From positions 1 through 64,000 of the forward strand of contig JAVVQG010000012.1 of assembly GCA_036655355.1 (NCBI GenBank): a stretch of DNA of 64,000 nucleotides, read 5' to 3'. Positions within the stretch are counted from its first letter, which is position 1; every line of letters begins with the position of its first letter. Below the pieces are notes generated by a model. It had not been told where the DNA came from. It ran no database searches and saw only the letters and a list, made by a program, of their open reading frames with translations. Below, piece by piece: positions 25,639-33,583 of the stretch. The DNA comes from JAUNSR01 sp036655355 (GTDB lineage Bacteria; Bacteroidota; Bacteroidia; Bacteroidales; JAUNSR01). The position numbers and the translations under genes are program-made.

Positions 25639-25662
25639 AATGATGAAGCTTAAAATAATGAA
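25622..25662. repeat. 15-base tandem repeat across a stop codon
   Basis: The units AAAATGATGAGGCTT, AAAATGATGAAGCTT and AAAATAATGAAG follow in direct order, with the first unit coding the C-terminus of the membrane protein and the rest filling the gap to the acetyltransferase. It looks like a small slippage expansion. Confidence 0.75.
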
Positions 25663-25665
25663 GTG

Positions 25666-26190
25666 ATGCTTAAAAACGATACGATCTATCTGAGAGCCCC
25701 TGAACCCGAAGATATCGGGGCTTTTTATCATTGGGAGAATGATACCTCTTTGTGGCGTTACGGATCTACAATCAGTCCGTTTTCCCGTTATATTTTAAAA
25801 GAATACATTGCAGAAGCCAATACGGATATCTTTCAATCAAAACAATTGCGTTTGATGATCGTTCTCAATGAGAATGACCGGTTGGCGGGAATGGTGGATC
25901 TGTTCGATTTTGATCCTTTTCATCAGCGTGCAGCCATAGGTATTTTGATCGCCCCCGAATTCCAGGGGCGGGGCTTGGCGTCGCAAGCGTTATTGTTGAT
26001 GGAGGAATATGCATTTGAATTTCTGGGCATCCGTCAATTGTATGCGCATGTGCCCCGGGTCAATGATGCAAGTATGAAACTTTTTCAAAAAAATAGATAT
26101 GAAGAAGCCGGAATCCTTAAGGATTGGCTCCGGATTAACCGCAAATATGAAGATGTCTCTTTCTTTCAAAAGATTCGATCCGTTAATTAA
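25666..26190 (+). CDS. GNAT-family N-acetyltransferase
   Basis: A 174-residue acetyl-CoA-dependent transferase of the RimJ/RimL or spermidine-acetyltransferase (SpeG-like) type. It has an N-terminal LRAPEPEDIGAFYHWEND, the central strand-turn GMVDLFDFDPFHQRAAIGILI and the acetyl-CoA loop EFQGRGLASQALLLM (Q-x-x-G-x-A pattern). The start is the ATG at 25666; a GTG one codon earlier is possible. It is third in the recR operon. The 3' end overlaps the convergent YqgE gene by 8 bases. The acceptor substrate is unknown. Confidence 0.85.
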   Translation: MLKNDTIYLRAPEPEDIGAFYHWENDTSLWRYGSTISPFSRYILKEYIAEANTDIFQSKQLRLMIVLNENDRLAGMVDLFDFDPFHQRAAIGILIAPEFQGRGLASQALLLMEEYAFEFLGIRQLYAHVPRVNDASMKLFQKNRYEEAGILKDWLRINRKYEDVSFFQKIRSVN

Positions 26191-26776
26191 GGTAGGGTTC
26201 TTTGGGGTAATTCAGCCATTGGGCGTATTTGCGATCCTGTTTCATCAAGGTTTGGCGCCAAAAATCATCTCCTTCGCCCGATAGGTCGGGAAGTGTTTTG
26301 TTTTCCGCTACAAGCCACGCATTTTCACGGATCTCTTCCAAGAGTTGTTGGTGTTCCCATCCGGAATATCCCATGAAGAAACGGATTCTGCCTTTGATCT
26401 TATTCCCGCAACGGATATAGGCCAATAATGTTTCGAAATCGCCGTCGATGTATAGCTGATCCCCTATGGGAAGGGAGCCGGGAATCAGATCCCCTAAAGT
26501 GTGGAGGTAAAAAAGACGGTCGTGTCGGACCGGACCCCCGCAATAAACCGGAATATCCTCAACGGTATCGAGACCTTCGATCAAATCATTTAAGATCACT
26601 CCGGTGGGTTTGTTGAGAACAAGCCCCATACTTCCTTCCGTGTGATATTCAACCAAAAGAATCACCGCGCGCTGAAAATACGCTTCGGTAAGAAAAGGTT
26701 CAGATATAAGCACACTCCCTGTTTCTGGCTTTAGGTCACTGTGCTGGATTTTGAATAGATTTGTTTTCAGAATCAT
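26183..26776 (-). CDS. YqgE/AlgH family protein
   Basis: A 197-residue UPF0301 (AlgH) protein. Family landmarks are LKPETGSVLISEP, RAVILLVEYHTEGSMGLVLNKPTG, VYCGGPVRHDRLFYLHT, and IRFFMGYSGWEHQQLLEEI. The biochemical function is not established, though AlgH was first named for a link with alginate regulation in Pseudomonas. It is monocistronic here and overlaps the end of the acetyltransferase gene tail to tail. Confidence 0.92.
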   Translation of the reverse strand: MILKTNLFKIQHSDLKPETGSVLISEPFLTEAYFQRAVILLVEYHTEGSMGLVLNKPTGVILNDLIEGLDTVEDIPVYCGGPVRHDRLFYLHTLGDLIPGSLPIGDQLYIDGDFETLLAYIRCGNKIKGRIRFFMGYSGWEHQQLLEEIRENAWLVAENKTLPDLSGEGDDFWRQTLMKQDRKYAQWLNYPKEPYLN

Positions 26777-26963
26777 ATGTTGGTTTATTTCAATTCAATA
26801 CCTATCTAATGTAATAATTATCTTTAATTATTCAAAGGTGCAAGGAGCTATTTTAGAGTATGTTGACAATAAAAAACAAACTGTTTCACAACATAAATCC
26901 CGAATGCTCCTTTGTTGCGGATTCTCACTGTTCCGTAATCGTAGTGATTTCTTCCGCGCGCCC
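26777..26963. other. Gene-free stretch upstream of yqgE
   Basis: About 190 bases of mostly AT-rich DNA between the YqgE start and the terminator of the aminotransferase operon. No convincing ORF and no full promoter match was found. It should hold the yqgE promoter. Confidence 0.5.
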
Positions 26964-27016
26964 AAAAAAGAAGCGGTTCGTTCAAATTATACATTGAACG
27001 AACCGCTTCTTTTTTT
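26964..27016. terminator. Bidirectional terminator after the aminotransferase operon
   Basis: AAGAAGCGGTTCGTTCAA pairs with TTGAACGAACCGCTTCTT around a 9-base loop, flanked by A-run on the left and T-run on the right, so it can end transcription on either strand. It ends the radical SAM operon. Confidence 0.88.
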
Positions 27017-27104
27017 ATTCCGTAATCCTCTCGCGATTTTGCTTTCCTATAAAATGATAAAATGAGCGTGAATTTATAGCTGTTAGGAATCGGTGTGGCT
27101 GTTA

Positions 27105-28457
27105 CTAATAAACTGAGGCCTTCATGCCTGCGTCAGAATGTGAAGTAACCGGATGATTGCGATGGAACAAAGCGAGTCTTTCGTCCATCAAATCGTATTG
27201 ATTCTCTTTGATGAAGGAAACGCAAGCGCGAATTCCCTGTTGATGACTTCCGGTTGTGATAAGCGAAATGGCACTTATACCGTAAAAGATCAATTCTTTC
27301 ATCAATTCACCTCCACTCATTCCCGGATAACCGATCGTAAAGTAAAATCCGTCAGCAATTTCTTCCTCCTGATCTTTGTCATAGACGATGTGAAAACCGT
27401 GTTTGAGAAATATGTTTTTCATTCGTGCGGCGCGTCTGCCATACTCTTTTACATCTGCGATAAAGTCGTATTCCCGATCGCAGGCGGCTTTCATCATTGC
27501 AGCTAATGCGTATTGTGCTGAATGGCTGGTACCAGATGAAAGGGCGTAAAGGATGCGATGGATGAATACGGAACCAAAAGACCCACCTCCATAACGATGG
27601 GTAAGTCCCGGGTAGGTTTGGTGATATAATCTGTCCGAGATACAGGCAACGCCAATCCGTTGCCCCGCATAGCTGAAAGCTTTCGATGCAGAGATGAGCA
27701 ACACATAATAATCGGTGTAGCGTGCTACGGACGGTTGGTATGGGGGGACGAACGGCGTTCCCAGTTCTTTTCGGAAATCCATGGCAAAATAGGCAAGGTC
27801 TTCCAAAACAACGATTTCATATTGGGTGGCCAACGTTCCGATGGTCTTCAGTTCATCTTCCTTCAGACAAATCCAAGAGGGATTGTTTGGGTTTGAATAG
27901 ATAATAGCGGCAATATTTCCTTTCGATAAATAACTTTCCAGTTTATCATGAAGCTTTTCTCCGCGATATTCATACACATCAAAAGAGGCGGCTTTGTATC
28001 CCATTACATTAAGTTGTTGCTTTTGTACCGGGAAGCCGGGGTCGATGAACAATACGGTGTCTTTCTTTTCATCGCATTGGCAACAAGTCAGAAATGCGGC
28101 GTACGACCCTTGCATCGAACCCACTACCGGAACGCATCCCTGAGGATTGATGTCAACGCCGATAAAACCTCTTACGAAACGGGAGGCTTCTTTCTTGAGA
28201 TCCGTAATTCCGTCGATGGGAGGATAAATGGAAGCGACACCTTTTCGTAGCGCTTCTGTTTCAGCTTTTAGACCGAAAGAGGAGGGAGGAAGTCCCGGAA
28301 CACCCATTTCCATGTGTATGAATTCGGTACCGGTTTCCTGTTCCAACTGATTGGCGATGGCCACCACTTCGCGGATGGTTGCTTTTCCAAAATCGTTAAG
28401 ATGGAAAGAGGCGATCACCTTTTCCACTTCTTGGTAATTGACGGGAGTGTTTTTCAT
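27105..28457 (-). CDS. PLP-dependent aminotransferase, class I/II
   Basis: A 450-residue fold-type I PLP enzyme. Visible parts: FIHMEMGVPGLPPS near the N-terminus, the tyrosine/asparagine segment IIYSNPNNPSWICL, VLEDLAYFAMD, and the PLP-lysine motif ISASKAFSYAGQRIG near residue 260. The family covers aminotransferases and some decarboxylases. It overlaps the upstream glycosyltransferase by 4 bases (ATGA), so the two are translationally coupled and share a pathway with the radical SAM enzyme. A nucleotide-sugar or amino-acid substrate is possible; nothing in the sequence decides this. Confidence 0.85.
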   Translation of the reverse strand: MKNTPVNYQEVEKVIASFHLNDFGKATIREVVAIANQLEQETGTEFIHMEMGVPGLPPSSFGLKAETEALRKGVASIYPPIDGITDLKKEASRFVRGFIGVDINPQGCVPVVGSMQGSYAAFLTCCQCDEKKDTVLFIDPGFPVQKQQLNVMGYKAASFDVYEYRGEKLHDKLESYLSKGNIAAIIYSNPNNPSWICLKEDELKTIGTLATQYEIVVLEDLAYFAMDFRKELGTPFVPPYQPSVARYTDYYVLLISASKAFSYAGQRIGVACISDRLYHQTYPGLTHRYGGGSFGSVFIHRILYALSSGTSHSAQYALAAMMKAACDREYDFIADVKEYGRRAARMKNIFLKHGFHIVYDKDQEEEIADGFYFTIGYPGMSGGELMKELIFYGISAISLITTGSHQQGIRACVSFIKENQYDLMDERLALFHRNHPVTSHSDAGMKASVY

Positions 28458-29287
28458 GGGCTGCTTGTTGTTTTAGGTAATATCAAACGATGCTTAGCGT
28501 AAAAATATAAAAGTCCCCTGATATGTAACCAGCTCATTCGTGAAAAAAAGCGTTTGTTGGATATTCGATTGTAGCGGTGTACGATCGAAAGTTCGGGGAT
28601 GCAGAAAATGGTATAGTTCAACTTTCGGATCCGGAGACAGAAATCGGCATCTTCCGGTCCGTAAAAGATGTGCTCGTCCAAAAGACCGGTCCGACACAGC
28701 ACTTCTTTTCTTAAAAGTTGACAGGCGCCGATCAGGTATTCCGTTTCGAACGGTATTTTCTCTTTTAATTTCTCTCGGTAAAACTGGGTCTTATTCTGTT
28801 CCTGAATCAGTCGGATCACTGATGCGGGGAGGTAACGTTTCACTCCTTCGGAACAGAGTAGGTTCATGATTTTATAATGCAAGAAAGGGAGTCTGCGACA
28901 ACTGTCTTGTATCTCCATGTGATCCGATGTCAACTTGCAGGCACACATGCCACAGAGGGGATGTTTCTCCAGGAAATCGATCATACCTGTGATGGCCTGC
29001 CGGTTGACAATGGTGTCGATATCCAGAATCCAGATGTAATTTCCCTGCGCTTCTCTTAAGGCGACATTTCGACCTTTGGACACTCCGAGGTTTTCCGAGA
29101 GTCTGAGGAGTCTGATCTCTTCGCGATACTCCTGAAGGTAACGGATCGTATTGTCTTTCGATCCGTTGTCAACGACGATCACTTCGTGCGAAAGCTCCCT
29201 AATCGCAGGAAGCAGGGAATCAAGGCAATCGCGGACATCTTTTTCTGAGTTCCAGCTCAGAAGAATAACAGAAAGGAGCATATGCAA
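28454..29287 (-). CDS. Family 2 glycosyltransferase
   Basis: A 277-residue GT-A enzyme. It starts LLSVILLSWNSEKDVRDCLDSL, followed by the nucleotide-binding EVIVVDNGSKDNT and the DxD metal site WILDIDT near residue 95. A second acidic region, DEHIFYGPEDADFCLRI, matches the ED-x-D motif of rhamnosyltransferase-like GT2 enzymes. No transmembrane anchor is obvious, so it acts at the inner face of the membrane or in the cytosol. It lies 27 bases after the radical SAM gene and overlaps the aminotransferase by 4 bases. Acceptor and donor are unknown. Confidence 0.87.
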   Translation of the reverse strand: MHMLLSVILLSWNSEKDVRDCLDSLLPAIRELSHEVIVVDNGSKDNTIRYLQEYREEIRLLRLSENLGVSKGRNVALREAQGNYIWILDIDTIVNRQAITGMIDFLEKHPLCGMCACKLTSDHMEIQDSCRRLPFLHYKIMNLLCSEGVKRYLPASVIRLIQEQNKTQFYREKLKEKIPFETEYLIGACQLLRKEVLCRTGLLDEHIFYGPEDADFCLRIRKLNYTIFCIPELSIVHRYNRISNKRFFSRMSWLHIRGLLYFYAKHRLILPKTTSSP

Positions 29288-29314
29288 TCGGTTAACAATT
29301 AGGACGAACCTAAA

Positions 29315-30751
29315 TTAGTGAAATAATTTTCTTTTCAATGCAACCAGAGCGGTCATAAAATCCGATATGGAATCAAACTTACGGATATGCATCCATACGA
29401 AAGAGGGCCGGAGGAAAAAGAGCATGTTGTTTCTGAATAAAAGATGCTCCATTTGTTTGCTTGTGAGTTGCGGGTAACTAAGTATCGAGTTGTGTTGGAC
29501 ATCCGTCGGCTTGTATTCCCCCCCCACAATCCATCCGTTCTTTCTGGCAAGATCGTAAAACTCGGTACCCGGAAACGGAGCAACGATATTGAACATCACC
29601 TGACTGACCTCTAATTTTTTTGCTTTGTGGAAAGTTTCCTTTACCGTTTGAACCGTTTCTAGGGGACTTGTTCCGATAAGAATGTTTAATTTGACGGGCA
29701 CATTGTGTTTCTTAAGCAAATTGATCCCATCATAGATTTGTTGGCTCGTGATTCCCTTCTTGATGTATTGCAGAATTTCGTCGTTAAAGCTTTCAATGCC
29801 GAGGTCCACATACCGACAACCGGATTCACTCAATAACACAGCCACCTCTTCACTAATGGCGTCTACTCTTGCCTGACAACCCCATGCAAATCGATGTTTC
29901 TTCAAAGTTTCGCAGATAGGCTTAAGTCTGGATGCTGTGGTTATGAAGTTGTCGTCGATAAAACCTACCGAACGATATCCTTTCGTTGCAAGATGTTCCA
30001 ATTCGGCGATTACATTTGCCGGAGATCGGAATGAGACCGGCGGTTTTTTCCCTTTCTCTTTTTTGTATTCAAGTTCTCGTGCAAATGTTAGGGAACTGGG
30101 AACACAATAGATGCAATGAAACGGACAATTTCTGCTCGTTAATAAGGTGGTGTAAGGTTGTAATTTTAATTTTGGATTTGAATAGGGATAGTTTTCAATA
30201 AAATGGCGTGCCGGAAAAGGAAGTGAATCCAAATCTCGGATCAAATCGCGCGACGGATTGTGGCGGATCCCCTTTTTATTAAGGTAAGAGATTCCCTTTA
30301 TCGCTTGAAGCGATTCCTGATTTTGTAACGAACGGAGCAATTCGGTGACGGTTTCTTCCGGTTCCCCTCTCACGATAAAGATACGTTCGTCAAGAAGTAA
30401 TTTTTGGGTATAGTACGTTACCCCGGGTCCCATCAGGATAATGTGGGCATTCGGTTTGATGTTGCGGATAAACTGAATGGTGAGTCGGTCGGTTTCCAAA
30501 GAGAGGTTTACACACCATATCATGTAACAAGTACTCTCATCATGAAGTAAAAATTTCTCAAGATGCTCTTCCCGGAGATTCTCAAGTACAAAATCCTTGT
30601 ATCGGACCTCGTGATTCTCTTTTTCCAATACGGCTGCTACCGTTAATTCATATATATTCGGCATCGGATAAACGAGGCGTGTGCAACCCGCCGTACGTTC
30701 AGCTGGATTTTCTCCGTCAAGGGAAGGGGGGACTAAGAAGGTTATAATCAT
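29315..30751 (-). CDS. B12-binding-domain radical SAM protein
   Basis: A 478-residue enzyme with an N-terminal Rossmann-like cobalamin-binding domain (about residues 1-150, with IILMGPGVTYY and FIVRGEPEETV) and a radical SAM barrel whose cluster cysteines are C209, C213 and C216 (CPFHCIYC). The C-terminal part resembles the BchE/HpnJ-type group. The family performs methylations, ring contractions and cyclisations. It is the first gene of a three-gene operon with a glycosyltransferase and an aminotransferase. The N-terminal domain lacks an evident DxHxxG motif, as is usual for this class. The substrate is unknown. Confidence 0.87.
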   Translation of the reverse strand: MIITFLVPPSLDGENPAERTAGCTRLVYPMPNIYELTVAAVLEKENHEVRYKDFVLENLREEHLEKFLLHDESTCYMIWCVNLSLETDRLTIQFIRNIKPNAHIILMGPGVTYYTQKLLLDERIFIVRGEPEETVTELLRSLQNQESLQAIKGISYLNKKGIRHNPSRDLIRDLDSLPFPARHFIENYPYSNPKLKLQPYTTLLTSRNCPFHCIYCVPSSLTFARELEYKKEKGKKPPVSFRSPANVIAELEHLATKGYRSVGFIDDNFITTASRLKPICETLKKHRFAWGCQARVDAISEEVAVLLSESGCRYVDLGIESFNDEILQYIKKGITSQQIYDGINLLKKHNVPVKLNILIGTSPLETVQTVKETFHKAKKLEVSQVMFNIVAPFPGTEFYDLARKNGWIVGGEYKPTDVQHNSILSYPQLTSKQMEHLLFRNNMLFFLRPSFVWMHIRKFDSISDFMTALVALKRKLFH

Positions 30752-30806
30752 GTTATTGATGCTTGTTTCTCTTAAAATAACCGCAAATAAAGGGTTTTAT
30801 TGCGAA

Positions 30807-30814
30807 CAAAAGTA
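30807..30814 (-). promoter_or_regulatory. Candidate -7 box (TACTTTTG) of the radical SAM operon
   Basis: A full TAnnTTTG match on the minus strand, 56 bases before the ATG, in the gap shared with the divergent tRNA promoter. The -33 position has no TTG. Confidence 0.5.
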
Positions 30815-30858
30815 AATAAATATTTTTCCCTGAATCTGTGAAAATATCAATTTATCTA

Positions 30859-30888
30859 TTGCAGGTTTAAAATTTAGCTGTATATTTG
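30859..30888 (+). promoter_or_regulatory. Sigma-ABfr promoter of tRNA-Asp
   Basis: TTG at 30859-30861, 19 bases, TATATTTG at 30881-30888: a complete match to the Bacteroidetes consensus, about 45 bases before the mature tRNA. Confidence 0.85.
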
Positions 30889-30932
30889 CATCGCAATCGG
30901 GAAACAAAGACACCCGGGAAGCAACCCAAAAC

Positions 30933-31006
30933 GGTGTGGTAGTTCAGCTGGTTAGAATACCTGCCTGTCACGCAGGGGGTCGCGGGTTCGAGTCCCGTCC
31001 ATACCG
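30933..31006 (+). tRNA. tRNA-Asp (GTC)
   Basis: A 74-base cloverleaf: acceptor stem GGTGTGG with CCATACC (one G-T pair), D-arm AGTTCAGCTGGTTAGAAT, anticodon GTC at 30967-30969 inside the CCTGC / GCAGG stem, T-arm CGGGTTCGAGTCCCG, discriminator G. The CCA end is not encoded. Confidence 0.96.
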
Positions 31007-31007
31007 C

Positions 31008-31044
31008 AAAGCCTCGGAATCATAAGATTTCGGGGCTTTTTTCT
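31008..31044 (+). terminator. Terminator of tRNA-Asp
   Basis: AAGCCTCGGAATC pairs with GATTTCGGGGCTT around ATAA and is followed by a T-run. It begins two bases after the tRNA discriminator. Confidence 0.88.
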
Positions 31045-31180
31045 TATTTGTACCTCCCGGCTGCACCCTTCAAAATGAATGGTTTGTTAGAGGGGTTGCT
31101 CCTCTGAGTACGGGACTTACTGTATAAATGGGAGATGAAGCATTAAAATCAAATCCTTTTCCTGTTTATTGAAAAAAGCA

Positions 31181-31255
31181 CGGCAATGCTTCGACTGAAC
31201 CAAGGCCGTGCTTCGGGCGAACCAAGGCCGTGCTTCGGGCGAACCAAGGCGGTGG
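31181..31255. repeat. GC-rich 22-base tandem repeat
   Basis: Units of AGGCCGTGCTTCGGGCGAAC plus CA recur exactly at 31203-31224 and 31225-31246. A degenerate copy precedes (31181-31202) and a partial one follows (31247-31255). The block is much richer in G and C than the AT-rich DNA around it. It lies between the tRNA-Asp terminator and the fimbrillin operon terminator, in a 300-base stretch without genes. No coding frame is evident. Confidence 0.8.
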
Positions 31256-31301
31256 CGTTTCCTTTATTTCCGATCAGAATTGAAAAAGGGTTTAATAGAT
31301 A

Positions 31302-31348
31302 ATAAAAACGAGGTATCCTTAGCGTATTAAGCTTAGAATACCTCGTTT
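31302..31348 (-). terminator. Terminator of the fimbrillin operon
   Basis: AACGAGGTAT pairs with ATACCTCGTT; on the minus strand TTTTTATT follows. It begins just past the stop of the last fimbrillin-operon gene. Confidence 0.85.
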
Positions 31349-31352
31349 CTTT

Positions 31353-33572
31353 TTACTCTCTCTCAATTCTCAGGTAAGGATAACCGTGGTTTTTTGCATC
31401 ATTTCTGCTCCATTCCCCCCACGCAGCGTAGTTATTCAACACATCGGCGAAAATATCGTCTTTCATACCCTGATTGTTATACGGTCCGAGTCCGGAATGA
31501 TCGGTGAGTGCATTTCCTTTTAAAGAGGGTGTTCCAATCAAATGACTGAATGAATCCCAATGGGTATAGCAGTTAATCACATAGGCCGTCTGCAGCAAAT
31601 TACCTTTTCCGATTATTGCACCTCGCGAGGAGTCGTTTCCGTGAAAATTGTAAAGGATCCCCACGTTGTAACAATTCTCAAGATAAGCTTCCGGCTGTTC
31701 AACATATCCGGCGATACCTCCTCCGGCTCCTTTGTAATACCAATAGTTGGAGAGTTCCCCCATATTGTAACAATTTTTGAAATAGCCACCCTTTAAGATA
31801 CCGATAATACCCCCTGTATAAGCAGGGTTGAAATCAATCCCGTTAAAAATGCGCGTGTGATTTGAACACCTTGTAACCGAGGAGTGTGAACTGTTTCCCA
31901 CAATCGCCCCCATTGCACGGGCATAGCCCATCAGACGGTTCTCCGCTCCGATGGTAACACCGTCTATCACGGCATATCGGATGTAGCCGAATAATCCCAT
32001 TGCATCTTTTTCTTCATTAGGCCAGACGATGCCCTCTATCGGATAACCATCCCCCACGTATCGTCCCACAAACGGGGCGGAAGCATCTCCGATAGGCTCC
32101 CAAGCGGCGGTATATTCCATATTTACCGGAGATACCTGTTTGAAATCGCCATTCAGGATGCGGCGTACATTGCTTAAGGTTCTTCCGCTGCATACCTCGT
32201 ATTGGTCCGCTTTGTTAAAATGACCCTGCAGAATCCAGCTGTAAAAGAAACCATCTTTCAGAAAATTGCTTTCATAAGGAATCAATACATCACCTTCTCC
32301 CGGTATTTTATGAAGTCCGGTCGTATTAAGAGCCAAAGGATAACCGTTTTGGTCCAATAGTTCGATTTTACGGATTGAAGGAGAATTTTTGTTTTCCTGT
32401 TGTGTATCCGAAACGGGTAATTTGTAGAAATAACGATTTCCAGAGGTTCTACTTACCGTAAAGGAGCGTGTAGAACCGTTACTAAGCGTGTAGCGGATCG
32501 TATGGATTTTCTTGTTCCCGTGTAATTTATTCAGATCCATCACTTCAAGCCACGATTCGATTACGCCCAATCCCTCCACCCGAAGGTCATCTTCGTTTAG
32601 GTTGTTTAGGTTGGCGGTTACCCGATAGGCATGATTCGCTTTCAGATTGAAATCATTGATCGCATCATATCCTAGAAAAAGATTCATTACGACTATTTCA
32701 TTCGGGTTGTTGTTGTTTTGACACGCTATCTGTAAAAGTGTACAATAAGGATCGGGTGCGTTGGCCGCGATCTTAAGTTTCTGATCTCCGGAAGTATTGG
32801 AACCTTCGCCACGAGCATTCGCAGGGATATACCATTGGTAAGAACCCTCGGTAGATTGTGGTGTCACAGAAAACTCCGTAAGAGAAGCATTCTCATCTAA
32901 TTGGGGGTAAATAGCCGCCTCTGTTCCGAATTGCATTTGGACCGGTATGTTTCCGATACGGATCTCTTTGAGCGTATAACCGGGTACTTTGAAGGCGTAA
33001 TTAAAATCGATTCTGCACCCGAGTCTTTTGAGTTGGAATACCGATGAACCGTTTGTAGAGGTAATGCCGTACCTGGAAACGGAAATTCCATCCAGGCGTG
33101 CTCTTAGCGGAGATTTGTCGCTGTTGTACGCTCCATTCCATTTTACACTCCGGGTTTCAAGTTCGGAGAGTGTATTTACGTTTGTTAGTTCACTGAAATC
33201 AATGGATTCGGGTGCGATAAAAAGAATTAAAGTTTGGTTGTCGCCCCCGACCAAATCAAAAAGGGGGAGTAGAAGCTCCGTATTATTCTGTATTTCAACC
33301 GAAGTAGGTTGGGAAATATGGAGCATGCGACCCGAATTGTCGAATTGGAAAACGATTCCACGGTAGGATCGTGTTTCGGGAAATGTGTTCTCTTCGTTTT
33401 CCGCTCCGGAAAGGTCTTTCCCTTGGGGTTGGGTGAGTGGTGTGATCTGTACTTCCAATTTGACCGATAGGACCTCATTTACATCCGCATCGTCTCGCAA
33501 CAACTGATCTTGGATACAGCTGCAGAATAATAAGAAAAACAGAGAGACGAAATAAAAGGCTGTACGGTTCAT
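31353..33572 (-). CDS. Fimbrillin-operon lipoprotein with GLUG-like C-terminal domain (possible tip or stalk protein)
   Basis: A 739-residue lipoprotein (hydrophobic FYFVSLFFLLFCSC, lipid cysteine near residue 19). The N-terminal half has a fimbrillin-type beta-sandwich character, including the segment FPETRSYRGIVFQFD, which holds arginines where such pilins can be matured by proteolysis. From about residue 530 to 700 there are GLUG-like repeats (GYIRYAVIDGV, AMGAIVGNSSHSSVTRC, TGGIIGILKGGYFKNCYN, GGIAGYVEQ). It is the third gene after two shorter fimbrillins, 11 bases from the second. By order and size it would be the tip or an accessory subunit of the pilus. That role is inference. Confidence 0.8.
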   Translation of the reverse strand: MNRTAFYFVSLFFLLFCSCIQDQLLRDDADVNEVLSVKLEVQITPLTQPQGKDLSGAENEENTFPETRSYRGIVFQFDNSGRMLHISQPTSVEIQNNTELLLPLFDLVGGDNQTLILFIAPESIDFSELTNVNTLSELETRSVKWNGAYNSDKSPLRARLDGISVSRYGITSTNGSSVFQLKRLGCRIDFNYAFKVPGYTLKEIRIGNIPVQMQFGTEAAIYPQLDENASLTEFSVTPQSTEGSYQWYIPANARGEGSNTSGDQKLKIAANAPDPYCTLLQIACQNNNNPNEIVVMNLFLGYDAINDFNLKANHAYRVTANLNNLNEDDLRVEGLGVIESWLEVMDLNKLHGNKKIHTIRYTLSNGSTRSFTVSRTSGNRYFYKLPVSDTQQENKNSPSIRKIELLDQNGYPLALNTTGLHKIPGEGDVLIPYESNFLKDGFFYSWILQGHFNKADQYEVCSGRTLSNVRRILNGDFKQVSPVNMEYTAAWEPIGDASAPFVGRYVGDGYPIEGIVWPNEEKDAMGLFGYIRYAVIDGVTIGAENRLMGYARAMGAIVGNSSHSSVTRCSNHTRIFNGIDFNPAYTGGIIGILKGGYFKNCYNMGELSNYWYYKGAGGGIAGYVEQPEAYLENCYNVGILYNFHGNDSSRGAIIGKGNLLQTAYVINCYTHWDSFSHLIGTPSLKGNALTDHSGLGPYNNQGMKDDIFADVLNNYAAWGEWSRNDAKNHGYPYLRIERE

Positions 33573-33583
33573 AATTGAACTTT

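Noticed and set aside
31181..31255. CRISPR array
   Set aside because: The 22-base units are directly adjacent without spacers and there are no cas genes.
30933..31255. Integrated element at tRNA-Asp
   Set aside because: No integrase gene and no direct repeat of the tRNA 3' end were seen in the following kilobases; only the short tandem repeat is odd.
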